This document shows positions 23,184 through 35,600 of a DNA stretch of 64,000 nt, one piece after another. Made by a program: the position numbers and the translations under genes. Source of the stretch: Rhizophlyctis rosea (lineage: Eukaryota > Chytridiomycota > Chytridiomycetes > Rhizophlyctidales > Rhizophlyctidaceae); the NCBI GenBank assembly GCA_027596075.1, contig JADGJC010000049.1, positions 62,001 to 126,000 on the forward strand, written 5' to 3'. The notes beneath the pieces were generated by a model that saw nothing but the letters and a program-made list of their open reading frames with translations, did not search any database and was not told where the DNA came from. Positions within the stretch are counted from its first letter, which is position 1; every line of letters starts with the position of its first letter.

Positions 23184-24126
23184 ATGTCAGCTCTGGACAG
23201 CAGTCAGGACGTCACCCTTGACAGGTTGGTAACTGGAGTCGTTCTGCGTGGGAACGGTCTTCCCTACCCTGTGATTTATATTTATTTGCCTCCTCTACCA
23301 GCTTACCATACGTGGACGGGGAAGTGTCTGCCGAATGTAAGCATATCGCACAGAGCTGATGTGTTCATCAGAAACCTTACCCGTTGTGACCTCCAGACGC
23401 AGAACTAGCAGACAAGCTCATAGCCGAGGAAGTTAAGCGTGGACCCGCCGTCACAACCTCATCCCTACCAGTGCATATCGAGTTGTTCAAGGTACGTGCG
23501 ATTCTGTTCTACAGATAGGGAACATCTTTTCAAACCTTGCTTTCAACCACCAGAACAACCCCGTCCTCCAAGAAGAACTCGCCCGCGTAAGCCGCGGCGA
23601 AAAACTCCAAGCCCTCGACGTTGCCCGTCTCCGTCTCGAACCCCCAAAACCCTCCTCCGACAACACACCCATCACATCAGAAGACTGGCGGTTAGCTGTT
23701 GAAAACTCTCAAGCGCAGCTAGAACACCAATGGAACCGCGTCATCAACCTCGAACTCATGTCCAAATTCGGAAGCAACGCTTGGCGGCTGCATAATTTCC
23801 AATTGGACGATGCGGTGGGGAAGTTGAAGAAGGATGTTGGGTCGAATAAGGAGGAGGTGTTGGCGGTCAATAAGCAAAGAAAATTGGAGCAGGTTCGTAC
23901 TGGAGGGGTTTAGGAAAGACGTTGCTTCGCGTATAGGGTTACGCCCACTAACCCTCCACATTGCCTCTGTTGGTAGATCAAAGCTGGACACGCTCTGAAT
24001 GGAATGGAGCTACGGCGGAACGAGCTGCTGGGACGAGTACTACAGGTTGACCTAGCAAATGACGCATTGGAGAAAGAGCTCGAACTACTGAGGGCACGGA
24101 AAGCACAGATGGAGGCTGCCGCTTAG
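23184..24126 (+). CDS. cwf7: Spliceosome core protein SPF27/BCAS2 (Cwf7)
   Basis: Component of the Prp19/NineTeen complex that activates the spliceosome. Exons 23184-23224, 23302-23336, 23397-23491, 23554-23892 and 23977-24126 join in frame to 219 residues, close to the human protein (225). Diagnostic segments are SLPYVDGEVSAEY (as DALPYFD in animals), LADKLIAEEVKR, RLEPPKPSSD and, most clearly, NSQAQLEHQWNRVINLELMS followed by GSNAWRLHN. The C-terminal half is predicted to be coiled coil (heptads through VLAVNKQRKLEQIKAGHALN), which binds Prp19 and Cdc5. The five introns of the host's own genes illustrate its workload. Confidence 0.93.
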
Positions 24127-24369
24127 TGCGATCTCGTAATGGTAAACATCTTCCCACACTTGTAAATATTTCTCAAACATAGCAACAGTCTACTGTAAAG
24201 CGACTTGGAAAACTGCTGGGACAAAGTGCTCAGAAATCATTGAAAAGCGCTTGGCATTCCTTTGTGGACAACTGAACATCGTCGTTGCAAAGACCGCATT
24301 GATTGACATGATTTACAGATGACTTGGATGCTAACAAAAACAGCCACACCTCAAATGATTATACCCTCA

Positions 24370-26576
24370 TCAAAGCGCAGTTTTCATGACGACAGCTTTC
24401 ACCTCTGCAGGTTGCGCAAAAGATGCGAGTTAGTAGGGGCTCTGCTCTGTCATTCAACAATCCCAAAATACGTACGAGTGTATTCGCGAATGGAACATTC
24501 GCCGCCCTCCCTTCCAAATCCGGACATCTTGTAACCGCCGAACGGAACCATGGCCGACAGATCTTTGGGAGTAAAGACGGAAGATCAGTACTTGACAATC
24601 CCACATTCACTGTGCAAACTTCCACAAGCTCGTGCAAAAAACTCAAAGGAACAAAAACACCCACCACTATACGTATTAACCCACACAGTCCCAGCCTTCA
24701 ACTCCCTCGCCAACCGATCCGCAATCCTCAAATCCCTCGTATGAACCGCAGCCGCCAATCCATACTCCGTATCATTCGCCCGTTCAATAACCTCCTCAAC
24801 ACTCCCAAACTTAAACACACACACAACCGGGCCGAAAATCTCCTCTTTCGCGATCTTCATGTTGTCCGCAACACCCGTGAACAGCGTCGGAGCGACGTGG
24901 AAGCCCTTTTCGCCGACGCGCTTGCCGCCGGTTTCGAGATGGGCGCGTTCGGCGATGCCGTCTTTGATGTATTGTTGGACGCGGTCGAATTGGAGGGAGT
25001 CGACTAGGGGGCCGATGTCTGTTGTGGGGTCGGTGGGGTTGCCGACTTTTGTTTGTGAGATCTGTAGGTTGGTCGATATCAATGGTGTTGGCCTTCGGTG
25101 ATGAGCAGACATCAAAAAGGGAGGAACGGCGAATCATACCCTCTTCTTAAACCTCTCCACAAACTCCCCATAAACCCCCTCATGCACAAACACCCGACTC
25201 CCCGCACAACAACACTGCCCCTGATTGAAAAAAATCCCCATATGCGCCGCCTCAACAGCCTCCTCCAAATCCGCATCCGGAAACACAATATTCGGACTCT
25301 TCCCTCCAAGTTCCAAAGACACTTTCTTTAGATTCGTCTCAGCGGCCGCGGTGAGGATCTTGCGTCCGCTTTGGGTGGAGCCGGTGAATGCGATTTTGCT
25401 GATTTGCGGGTGCCGGGCGATGGCGTCGCCGGCGGTTGGGCCGTAACCGGACAGGATGTTGATGACGCCGGGGGGGAAGCCGGCTTCGAGGAAGAGGTGG
25501 CAGAATTTGAGGGCGGAGAGGGGGGTTTTTTCGGATGTCTGGTGGCGTGGATTGGGTAAGATCGTGAAAGGGAGTCGTTGCTCTGTATTTGGGTTACCTT
25601 CAAAACCACAACATTGCCCGCTGCAAGAGCTGGTGCAATCTTCCACGACTGCAAATCAGCGCGTCAGTTCCATCGAAACGAAATAAGTGAGCAATGGGGC
25701 CAAGTTTACCAGCATCAAAAGTGGGAAGTTCCATGGAATGACCTGCGTAAGAAAAGCATTGCACCATAAGCTCATCATGTTTCTTATAGTCGCAGCAACC
25801 CGCATTACTTGCCTGACCAACAACTCCATACGGCTCAAGCCTCGTATAAATATGATGGTCCGGATCACGATCAATAACTTGTCCAAGAATCTTGTCCGCC
25901 CATCCGCCAAAATAGCTGAAGGTTTGATGTTCAGATTCGTACACTCGGCCCTAATTCATTTCAAACTCTGCCAACATACCGAAAATTGGTCGAAACCCCC
26001 TCCAAATCAATCCTAGCCGACTTGACCGGTTTCCCATTATTCAATGATTCAAGCTGCGCGAGACTCTCTGCGTCACGTTCGATGAGGGTTGCCAAAGTCG
26101 CGAGGAGACGTGCTCGTTCCGGTGATGTGACTCTAAACGAAGGTGCAATGCCTGAAGTGTCAATACCATACAATGGAATGCATAATTTTTATGACATACT
26201 GTTTCCATTTAGGCAACGCCTTCAAAGCCGCCCGAACCGCCCTATCGACATCCTCCTTCTTGGCTTCCGCGATGTGTGTGATGACTTCTTCCGTGTTGCT
26301 ACAATCGATGGCAGTCAAACGTCAGGGTTCATGAGTCTTTGCATCCAGACCCCTTGAGCGAACACGCCTGGTGAAAGTTACGGGTTGATGGTCTCGAACG
26401 TCGACCCATCCACAGCGTCAACAAACTCATTGTTGATGAAGAGGCCTGTGGGTACTTGGACGGACTTCCCGTCAAGGGTGAGCGTAACGTCCGTTGTCTG
26501 AATAGGAGGTGATGAGTTTCGTCCTTTTAACCCGTAGGAGTAATGATATCAATACACATACGTTGGAGCTGGTCAT
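24370..26576 (-). CDS. NAD(P)-dependent aldehyde dehydrogenase (ALDH1/2 class)
   Basis: Oxidises aldehydes to carboxylic acids. Eleven exons were resolved and total 1485 nt, 494 residues, the normal ALDH length: 26562-26576, 26382-26497, 26200-26298, 25980-26132, 25813-25915, 25710-25742, 25598-25648, 25140-25538, 24668-25061, 24476-24562 and 24370-24404. Motifs in order are [27 protein letters not shown], the cofactor loop [11 protein letters not shown], the general-base Glu in [12 protein letters not shown], the catalytic Cys in [27 protein letters not shown], and [13 protein letters not shown]. There is no obvious presequence (start MTSSNTTDVTL), so a cytosolic location is likely. One intron uses a GC donor (CAG|GCAAGT at 25812). 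The last exon encodes only 11 residues. Substrate cannot be read from sequence. Confidence 0.95.
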
Positions 26577-28105
26577 TGTAAATAAGCAAGGATGTTAATG
26601 TTTGACAGGTAAGAAACAGATGGTATACCGGGAGACACGTATATATATATGAATTTGGGCACCAATACGTGTGGGAGACATATTTCGGAGGTTAAGTGGG
26701 GTATAGTGTAGAGACATTGGTTTGGAATATGCGTGACGTATGGGACTCGGCGCATATGAACGAGGGTTACAGTCACGGGTCCATCTCCTTTGTCTCCCAT
26801 TTGCCTATGTGGGTCCTGAGTCCTGACGGGGAGAATCGGCGATTCCCTTCATTGACCATTGCTTCCATGATCGAAGTTACCACAAATGCGCAGACATATG
26901 GCGGCGTGTGAATGGGAGACGGGATTTGAAGTTGCCCCGAAGAGCCGAAGGTCTCTCACTTGCGCATACTTTTGAATCAACTTCACCTAGCTTCATGGTT
27001 AGTCACAAGGTCAGCATAAAGAAATGCAGGATGCATGTCTTCCGAATCCCGGTCTCACGTGTCGAGGCGGAAGACCGCTCTGATCTCATAATGAAGGGAT
27101 AGTAAAGGATACGTTCTTTCTCTTCAACAAATGCTGGCAATGCACTGTCCAGGCGTGGAGGCACATGATGATGACGCGTCCTTTCGGTAAGACCCTCGCG
27201 ATTGGAAGCCACAGCGCATCCCGCTCCAAATCAAAAATCCGTATTGACAAAAACATTAAGGCGGGACAGCAATCAGTGCATGCAAGAAACGGGAGACTTT
27301 CCAAAATCCTGAACTTTGAAACAACTAATGGCATGGGCGTATTCTGCCAATGGTGACAGCTGGTGGACTACAGTATGGTTGAGTGATAGCTGTGTGATTC
27401 TTACAAGGGGCTGGACCCGCACACTACTGCGTGTTTATCAGATTGCAAAAAAAATGTTTTGTGATTGACAGGGTGGAGGGTAACTGCACCGAAAGATGTT
27501 GAAGCACAGCCACCGTCGCCTGACTGAGGCTGCATCAGCTGCATGACCCTAGTCTGAAGTGAAAGAATATCGATGGTCTGATGGAGCCATGTGGAGGTGG
27601 TTTAACCTATTTCATGCTTTGTCATATGCAATGCATGCCAAATGTTGACTCCTCATTGTGAACAATAGTGCGCTGTTGGAAGTCCTGGAGGAGGCAGCAG
27701 TGGACAGTTTTGGCACCATCGAAGTTTCACACCTCACAACGGCACCGTTACACCAAGATGATGCTATGGTCCTCATTTTGTGACCTCCTTCCATGCGTGA
27801 CAACCAAAACTATTTATGGGAAGATGAACCTCCGAAACCTACAATATTGATCCGCTTCCTAACGCATGTGCGAACTCATCTATGTCCGGTCCACCCAAAC
27901 TATGGTGGGGAACGCACAAATCCCCCTCATTTGCGTTCATCTCCGCGCGGAGCACTTCCGTCATGATGTTTTCAGCGGCCATATAGTAGGCTACTACTGA
28001 ATGCACTGTCTGCTTTTGTTAATGAACCTTCAACATGAACATCGCCCATAAATACAAGCGGCGGTCCCATCACCTCGCTCCGCAACAGGTCCAAGTTCAC
28101 CAAAA
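26577..28105. other. Divergent intergenic stretch of about 1.5 kb
   Basis: Separates the aldehyde dehydrogenase start from that of a secreted protein. A TATATATATATG tract lies at 26640-26652. Around 28020-28100 a CATAAATACAAGCGG TATA-like block precedes the secreted protein's ATG by about 60 bp. No further gene recognised. Confidence 0.4.
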
Positions 28106-29478
28106 ATGCACGCCCCTGCCATTCTCTCTGCTACGGCAGTGCTACTGACCGTCACCAAAGCTGCACCTTCGGTTGACCTCCACCGCCGTCAGTCCGCATG
28201 GAACCCGCCCTCCAACCTCACCACCGCCCTGGACCAAGTGTGGCAACATGAAATGTCAACCTACTCCAACCCATTGGGGTTCAAGAACTACGGATACGAT
28301 CAAATTTTCGCCAACGGTGGAAAGATCAACTACTGCGTGCGATGGGAATCAACGCAGAAAGTGTCGGCTACATTGCGGACGGTAAGTATCCAACGACTCA
28401 AGGCATCTGGGATGAAAAGCTAAATGGACCTCATCATACACAGCAAATCGAAACTGCTGTCGCACGCTCCTTCAAGAAATGGATTGACACTCTTGTCGGT
28501 TTCGATGGATGGCCTTATGCTGACGTTCCCATCAAAGTCGTTGGCTGGGCCGCCAAGGACCGATCCCTCTTCGACTTTACCGACACAAGCATCGACTACT
28601 ACATCGGCATCAATGATGAAGGCGGTATTCCCCAATGCGACCCACGCTGCGGTCGCTTCTTCCACCAAGACGGAAACTACAACACCTGTCCTGGGGGCGC
28701 GTCCCACCACTACGACCTGTCTCTCTGGCTTACATCCGGCATGACAGGCGGAGCCGGCGGAGATTGGGGTCAAAGAATTGGAAGCGAGTACATGGTCAGC
28801 AACGTCAACACTGACAACATCCACATCTTGTTACATGAGATGGGGCATACCTTTGCTCTTGATGACTTTTATGATTGGACCCCAACGGGCGTGACGAACT
28901 TCATTATGTTGGCTGGGTCGGCGATGCAGATTACTGAGTTTGATAAGTGGATGTTGAGGGATTGGTGGAGGCATTTGAAGAGTAGGTATAATTTGGCGGG
29001 ATCGGGGACTACCACTACCACGACCAGGTGCGTATCCGCTATCAAATTTCACCATTGATGAAGAGATGTAAATAAACATTGTCATTCAACGCAGGACAAC
29101 CACCACCACGGCCAAAACAACCACGCTTGCCACATCGACCACACGAACCACCTCCACAACGCGCAGCACATCCACCTCTAGCAACAAGACCACCTCCACT
29201 ACTTCCCGCTCTACTACTACTGCCTCAACAGGCGGGAACTGTTCTCAGAAGTGGGGTCAATGGTAAGGATCTTGAGTCTCCGCTCTTCTCGCCTACTCCT
29301 CGGGTTTAAGCAAATTCGATCTATTTAGCGGCGGACAAGGCTGGACTGGGCCGACATGCTGCGCGACGGGCAGCGCATGCCAAGTTCAGAACCAGTGGTA
29401 CAGTCAGGTAGGATCAAGTGCAGTGTGCATGCATGAATTCCAACTAATGTGTTGCTTTCATGCTTGCAGTGCCTGTGA
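28106..29478 (+). CDS. Secreted zinc metallopeptidase-like protein with CBM1 cellulose-binding module
   Basis: Exons 28106-28381, 28444-29027, 29095-29262, 29329-29407 and 29470-29478 join in frame to 371 residues. Residues 1-19 form a signal peptide (MHAPAILSATAVLLTVTKA). The central domain (about 25-270) contains ILLHEMGHTFALDDFYDW, an HExxH zinc site with a downstream Asp and a later Met in FIMLAGSAM that may form a Met-turn. It also has several Cys suited to the secretory pathway. A Thr/Ser-rich O-glycosylation linker follows. The C-terminus is a fungal CBM1: WGQCGGQGWTGPTCC and then NQWYSQCL, with conserved aromatic and Cys residues. The module order is signal, peptidase-like, linker, CBM1, so the enzyme is probably delivered to plant cell walls. 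The final exon supplies only Cys-Leu-stop. The substrate is unknown. Confidence 0.9.
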
Positions 29479-29868
29479 ACGGTCTCACCCCATGTGCTGA
29501 GCGGATCGATGATCTGTTGCCAATGCATACCTACCGCAAGTATTGGAGTATATGATACAGTCATGCTAGGCAAGCCATCAGTAGATAGAAATAATTCATG
29601 AATGAACATTTGATTGCAGACTATAAAGCTAAAGGCTGCATCAAAGTGCCCTGACTGCCCAAAGAGTAATCACTATCTGCTCCACTAAACACCACATTAC
29701 GAATCATTAACTGGCATTGTCATAGTGCACAATATCATTCTCATCAATTTAGTAGCATATGCACATCTGAATGCAATCAGGACGTATACGTACAACAATG
29801 CAAAATACACAGCTCCGCAAACTTTTAAAGCATTAACAAGCACATTCCCCGAGCCCTCAAATAAAAGA

Positions 29869-31726
29869 TCACATCTTCAATCCAAATGCCTCCCGAATTC
29901 TAGCAGGCAAAGTAGACTTCACCCCTTTTTCCACATCCGCCATGTGCATCATCTTATATATCTCCCTGCTGTATCGTGTCACCGGATCCGCCGTCCACAC
30001 CTTTCCCGTGCCCTCCAGTGGCTGTAAACACCGTTCTCCAAATGCTACCCAGTCCACGGCCCTCCGAGCGGTGATCAACTCTTCTCTTGCATTTGATAAA
30101 TCTCCTGTCGAGGCGAATACCTGAGTGGTGAATACGGCGTCAAGTGAGGTATGGAAACCGCGATTGATGCCTAGACCTTGGGGCCAGAAGGGGTTTTGGA
30201 GGGCATCGCCTGAGTGAAGGAAGCGACTGTGATTAGATGTCGAGCCCAGTATTGATATTGTAATCAGATTTCTACATACCAATAGGCATCACCAAACTGC
30301 TCATCTCCCCATCCACCCCACCAGACAAAACCTTGACCTGCTCCAAACAAACCCCCTTCGACGAAAAATCAAAAATCTGCACCCCATTCCTCTCACTAAA
30401 TGCCGCCTCCTCCGGCACACCCCCAGCACTCGCCACCCTCCTCGCAAACTCCCTCAACCTCCCCAAATCCACATTCTCAACCCCCAACGTCTCCCTCGTC
30501 GTCCCCTTCGCCTCCCTCACAACCCCAAAATCCACAAGCGTCCCTTTCTTAACCGTCAACACAAAGAAATGCGTATCCGTGCCCCGCATATATTCCAAAT
30601 TCTCCACGTTCAGGCCTATGGTTGCAAGTTTGCCCAGTGGACCAGAGCGCCATTCCGCGTCCGACTGAGAGGTGATGTATTCGGGAAGTTGGCGTTCTGG
30701 AGCGGATGAGGAGGTTGTTGCGGTTGCAGAGAAGTGGAGGTTGATGACGATGCCTATTGCTTCAGCGAATTTTGTGACGCGGCGGGTGAAGCCTAGGTGG
30801 CGGATGAGGCGGGAGGATTCGCCTTCTGCTATTAGGAAGGTGGTGAAGGGGAGGAGGTGGGAGGATGGTGGTTTGGTGTTTGTGAGGTGGGATAGTGTAG
30901 CGGATGATGGCGTGATGATGGCGCCGTCTTGGGAGATGGCGGGTTCAGTAAAGTCAACCTTGTTCAGCCGTGTGAGACGAGATGTATCCGTTTCGCTAGG
31001 TTTCAATGACAGCTCCGCCGGAATATCATGTTGAATGGTCCCATCCATCGCTCCAGTCCCCATATGCTCCTTGATGAACCCTCGAGCCTCCACCGCTGGC
31101 AAACACCAAACTCTCCACACCCCATCAAACCCTCCATCCCCCTCCACCTTCACGTCCGGACTCAAAATCCCACAAACCCCAACCCCATACAAAACCCTAA
31201 CCCCCAACACCAACGCCGCCTTCAAAAGCACCATCTGAATCTGCCTGATCCCCAAATGCGGATGCCCATGCACCCGAACATTCGGCATGAAACTCCCCAA
31301 TCCAAGACTCATCAAATCGTAAATCGTACATCGCCAAGTCTTGATGACATTATGCCTACTGAACTCAGTTCGGATTTCGATAACCGTGACATCATGACCT
31401 AGGATTGCGGATTCAACAGCTGCGCGTAAGCCGCAGGGGCCGGCACCACTGATGACGGTTCGGGGAGGAGAGTCGGTGGGAAGGCTTGATCGGATGTGAG
31501 ACGAGGAGAGGCGTTTGGCATCGAGGGTTGCGAAGAGGGTTTTTTGGCGGTATATTAAGTGAGGGAGGAGAGATTGTTTAAGAACTTCGTAGCGCTCAAA
31601 GGGAGGAAAGGCGTATAAGTCTGTGCTGAGAGCGGATGTACGTAAAGCTTCAAATTCTTCCAACGTGTCTTGTACATCCACAGCGTCCATGAATTGGACA
31701 AAATGCACTCGTATTGCTTCCACCAT
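29869..31726 (-). CDS. MICAL-like FAD monooxygenase (single-domain)
   Basis: Two exons, 30280-31726 and 29869-30209, join in frame to 595 residues. The N-terminal part has the flavin fold motif VISGAGPCGLRAAVESAILG (GxGPxGLR), EIRTEFSRHNVIKTW and IRQIQMVLLKAALVLGV. These correspond segment by segment to the MICAL monooxygenase domain. Later come YMRGTDTHFFVLTVKKGTLVDF, IFDFSS, the FAD-closing GDALQNPFWPQGLGINRGF and DPVTRYS. MICALs oxidise actin methionines using NADPH and disassemble filaments. Here the CH, LIM and Rab-binding domains of animal MICAL are missing, so it may act on actin directly or on another substrate. No signal peptide. The only intron interrupts the GD of the GDALQNPFW motif, and both sides match the family. 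Confidence 0.88.
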
Positions 31727-32121
31727 GGTTAGCGAGTACCGGTGTTCAATAATCCTTTCAGACGTTCTTATCAGCGCACCAATGCTGTCTTATAAAGTTT
31801 GTTGCGTGCTACGAACCGTCTTCCATCAATAAATGGGCAAGAGTGGTCCCAGACTGCTGGGACGATGGCAGCAAGTCTGGAATGTCCTATGTGCTTGGAG
31901 GTGGATGTTTGAAAGTGGATAGACAAGGAAACTGATGTTTCCGGGGAATCTGTCAAACTTGGACGGACAAAAAAGTGGCGACAAGGGTGGAGAACAGTCA
32001 CCATCGCGCATACTCGAGCTTTTGCAGCCACAGACCCTCGCGTCTCCACCCCCCCGAGGTCTCCCTAGCAAGGTACCAGCAATCAATCCATTGAGACCAT
32101 TTATAATGACACTCAACAATT
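31727..32121. promoter_or_regulatory. Upstream region of MICAL-like gene and tRNA-Glu
   Basis: A 395-bp spacer with no protein-like frame. It must hold the minus-strand Pol II promoter of the monooxygenase; the tRNA gene uses internal A and B boxes. Confidence 0.3.
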
Positions 32122-32192
32122 CCTCAGTCGTCTAGTGGCTAGGATACGACGCTCTCACCGTCGGGGCCGGGGTTCAATTCCCCGCTGGGGAA
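32122..32192 (+). tRNA. tRNA-Glu (anticodon CUC)
   Basis: Cloverleaf seen by eye: the acceptor stem TCCTCAG pairs with CTGGGGA (one G-U pair). The A-box region is TCGTCTAGTGGCTAGGAT. The anticodon loop CTCTCAC gives CUC, and the T-arm reads CCGGGGTTCAATTCCCCG. The sequence follows the eukaryotic tRNA-Glu pattern closely, with no intron and no encoded CCA. Confidence 0.95.
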
Positions 32193-32214
32193 CTTGAAGT
32201 TTTCTTGAGTACGA

Positions 32215-32222
32215 TTTTTTTT
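32215..32222 (+). terminator. RNA polymerase III T-run terminator
   Basis: Eight consecutive T about 22 nt past the tRNA-Glu 3' end, followed by further T4 and T6 runs. Confidence 0.85.
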
Positions 32223-32615
32223 GTTTTCATTTTTTATGTCATCTTTCCGTCACTCCCATCCTCGCAGGTCTTGGCGATTCAACAGCCCATATGTATTCCT
32301 ATTTCTTTCACGCCAAAGCTGCATTCTCTGCCGCCGGCACCCATAGCATCTATTCATTGGGGTGCAAATCCCCGCTCAGGGGCACCTTTTGATGCCTGCA
32401 ATCAACTTCTGTAAGTCACCTGACGTCCACCCAATTATCAATGATTGCATTCCCAACAAATAAGCAAGATGCGTATTCTTTCAACACTAACAATAATCCA
32501 AATCCTCGCCAAAATATCTTAATTTATTACATAATAAACAAAGAAAAACAACAAACACATAAAATTACAAGATTTGACAAGAACCAAAAGCCCGCTAACA
32601 AAAGGAAGATACTAT

Positions 32616-35600
32616 TTACTCATCATCTACATCCATACCATCTGCCTCTTCTTCGTCCTCTTCGTCTTCCTCGTCGTCACCCTCCGACTCTCCATCATCC
32701 TCTTCATCATCACTATCTCCAGCCAAGCTAACACCATTGGTTTTCCCGTTCACTCTTCCCCCACCTTCCTCCTCCCCCGCCCGCCCCGGCCCCGCCCCCC
32801 CCCCCCCCCACCCCGCGCCGCCCCGCGGCGCGGCGCCCGGGCGCGCCGCCCCGCGGCCGGCGCGGCGGCCCGCGGCCGCCCCCCNNNNNNNNNNCAACCA
32901 CAAAGCTCCTCGTAACAAGCTGATTCGTATGCCCATAATGCCGTTCCGTATACGGTATCAACCCCTCCAAGATCTCTTTCGCCTTCGGAAGGTCCAAGAT
33001 CCTATCCAGGGAGAAAGACGTCAGGACGAGATTGAGCACGCATTGAGCTACGGTGGCGTGTTTGCTGTTTGTGTTCCAGGTTCGGATGAAGAGGAGGAGT
33101 TTTTCGAGCTTTGTTTGGAGGGGTAGGAGGGGGAGTGTGAGGCTTCGTACGTCGAATGGAAAGATGCACTGAATCGGGGATACAAACCTCCTCATCTCCA
33201 AACTCCCCAACAACTTTCTCCACATCCTTACTCCCGACCACACTGCTCTTGTCTCTCCCCTTCTCAATGACTTCCCAGAAGATACCTAATAGCTTGAAAG
33301 GCTGATTCAAGTCCATCGCCAATTTGATCGCGTTCTTATAATCGCGTTTCAGAAGGAAGTTGGACAAGTCTTGTTCTCTGCAAAAATCGCATGGGTAAAT
33401 CAGCAAGCTATCTCTCGCCCCACCATTGCAGGTAAATCCCAAAAACGACGATTCCAACATACTTAGTGACCCTCTCCTCCATCTCCCGCATCTTCTCCTC
33501 CTCCTCCTGCTGCGTCACATCATCCCAAACCACAACCGTCGAATCGGCCGCACCAGTAATGACCTGCGTCTCATCCCCCTTGACCGCCAAAGCCCAAATC
33601 CGGTCCTCATGGTTGTCCAAAGTCGCGACACACTCGTTCGTCTTGATGGTCCACAATTTTACTAGCCCGTCCGCCGACGTCGAAACTAACTGCATGCCGG
33701 AAGAGAGGAAAGAAATTTGGAGTACGGTGTTGAGGTGACCTTCAAAAGTCTGTTGAATGATTGGATTGACATATGCCGTTAGTTTCTTTGACTCCAAAAA
33801 CTTTTGGATGCAGACTGAAAAAAACACAAAAGGTCTTACCTTCACACAAGAGAAATCCGTAACATTCCACAACTTGATCGTCTTATCGGTAGAGCACGTC
33901 GCCAAAATCTGGTCCACAGGCGAAAACTTGACACACCAGATACCCCGGCGATGTCCCTTGAATGTGCCCAACAACGTCCCGTCTTCCACCGACCATAGCT
34001 TCACGCAGAAAATGGCAACGTCAGCATTGAAGCAACTTAACAGACAGACTCTGAAATTATTCTCATACCTTGGCAGTCTTATCCAACGCAGCAGTAGCAA
34101 ACACTTTATCGTTCGGTGCCACCGCCAACGATTGAATGTCCTTATCGTGTGCGTGGAACGTGTATCGTGCTTTCAGCTTCATAGGTTCAGAGTCCGTGAA
34201 AGTTTTGCCTACGCAACGAACACAACATCAGTCCTAGATTGTTCCTTTCCGCAATGAGGGTATTGACCATCCTCACCTCCGTCAGGCAAATCCCACAACT
34301 TAACCGTCCGGTCATGACTCCCCGTCAAAACAAAACTATTTGATTTTCTAGGGAACCCAACAGCGCCAACAGGTTCCGTATGACCGACGCAGACTCCTAT
34401 TCTCTGGAATCTGTACAAATTTCAACTCATGGGTTAGACAACCTCCAAAATGGTGTAATGCGTGTTGGCCAATTCTCTCAATCACCTTCTCTCAGGCTCC
34501 TCCTCCGGATTAAATCTCCATACAATAGCCTTATGATCCCGCGCACCCGAAATCAACAGTTTCCCATCCCGTGATTTGTCCACATTGAGTACGATTTCCG
34601 TGTGACCATACAGAATATCAACATCAGACGTGGCCATGTCGTATACGCGAATCTGATTATCATAAGGTCAGCCACAAAGACAGTGATTGTTGTCCATTGA
34701 AGTGGTACGCGTAACGCACCTGCTCCGAGTTTGTCAAAACCGCCAAATGAGAATCCCCCTCCCCAACCAAGGACAACCCAAGCACTTCCTCATTATAACC
34801 CGCAATCTGCCGCGTACGCCGTAGACCGCCACGCACGTCGTAAAAGAGGATATTTTGATCGCTGGTTAGAGCGATGATCGTATTTGTGGCTGGGAGATAT
34901 CTAATGTGTAATCAGACGGTCAGAGGGGGTGCATGTTCCAAAATGTAGGGAAAAATGGGTATAACTCACATTGACCCCACAATCTCGTGCTTGCTGCCCG
35001 GCTCCTTTTCTTGCTCTAATACTGATTTGTGCCCTCGAACATCCCATATTCGGATAATGCCTGCAAACAAGTCAGTGTCAACGACCGCGAGATGCGTAAA
35101 GCCATGCCAAGGAATCCATACCCTTGTCTCCTCCGGTATATACCACCAAGCTTCCATGATCTCCTACGCTGTCCGGAAGGGGATTTGAAACCGTCAAGAC
35201 GCCAAGTGTTTCTACCGACTGATTCGCAGGGTTAGCGCAAAAGAGGAATCTGCCACCATCTGCAAAACTGTGCTCACCTCAAAAACAGGCAGCGTCGATT
35301 CCAGTGTTGAAGACTGCAGATTCCACAAATTTACGACCTTGTCCCGCCCACCGGAAACCAAAAACCGACCATCTGGACTGAAGTCTAATGCGCGGACCAC
35401 ACTGACGTGGCTGTCCAGTACTGCGGAACAGCTAAAGGCGATGTTTTTAGCTCGGATTTACTTCTACTCAGGCTGATGCGCGTTCAATTCCTCCATGCCC
35501 TCACCTTCGGCTTTCGAGGTCCCACACTCTGATCTTGCAATCGTCACTTCCAGAAAATAGACTAAGTTGTCTTCGACCGGGGTGGAACCGAACCACACTG

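Noticed and set aside
28420..28824. 134-codon minus-strand frame
   Set aside because: Mirror of the metallopeptidase exon; the plus strand carries signal peptide, HExxH and CBM1.
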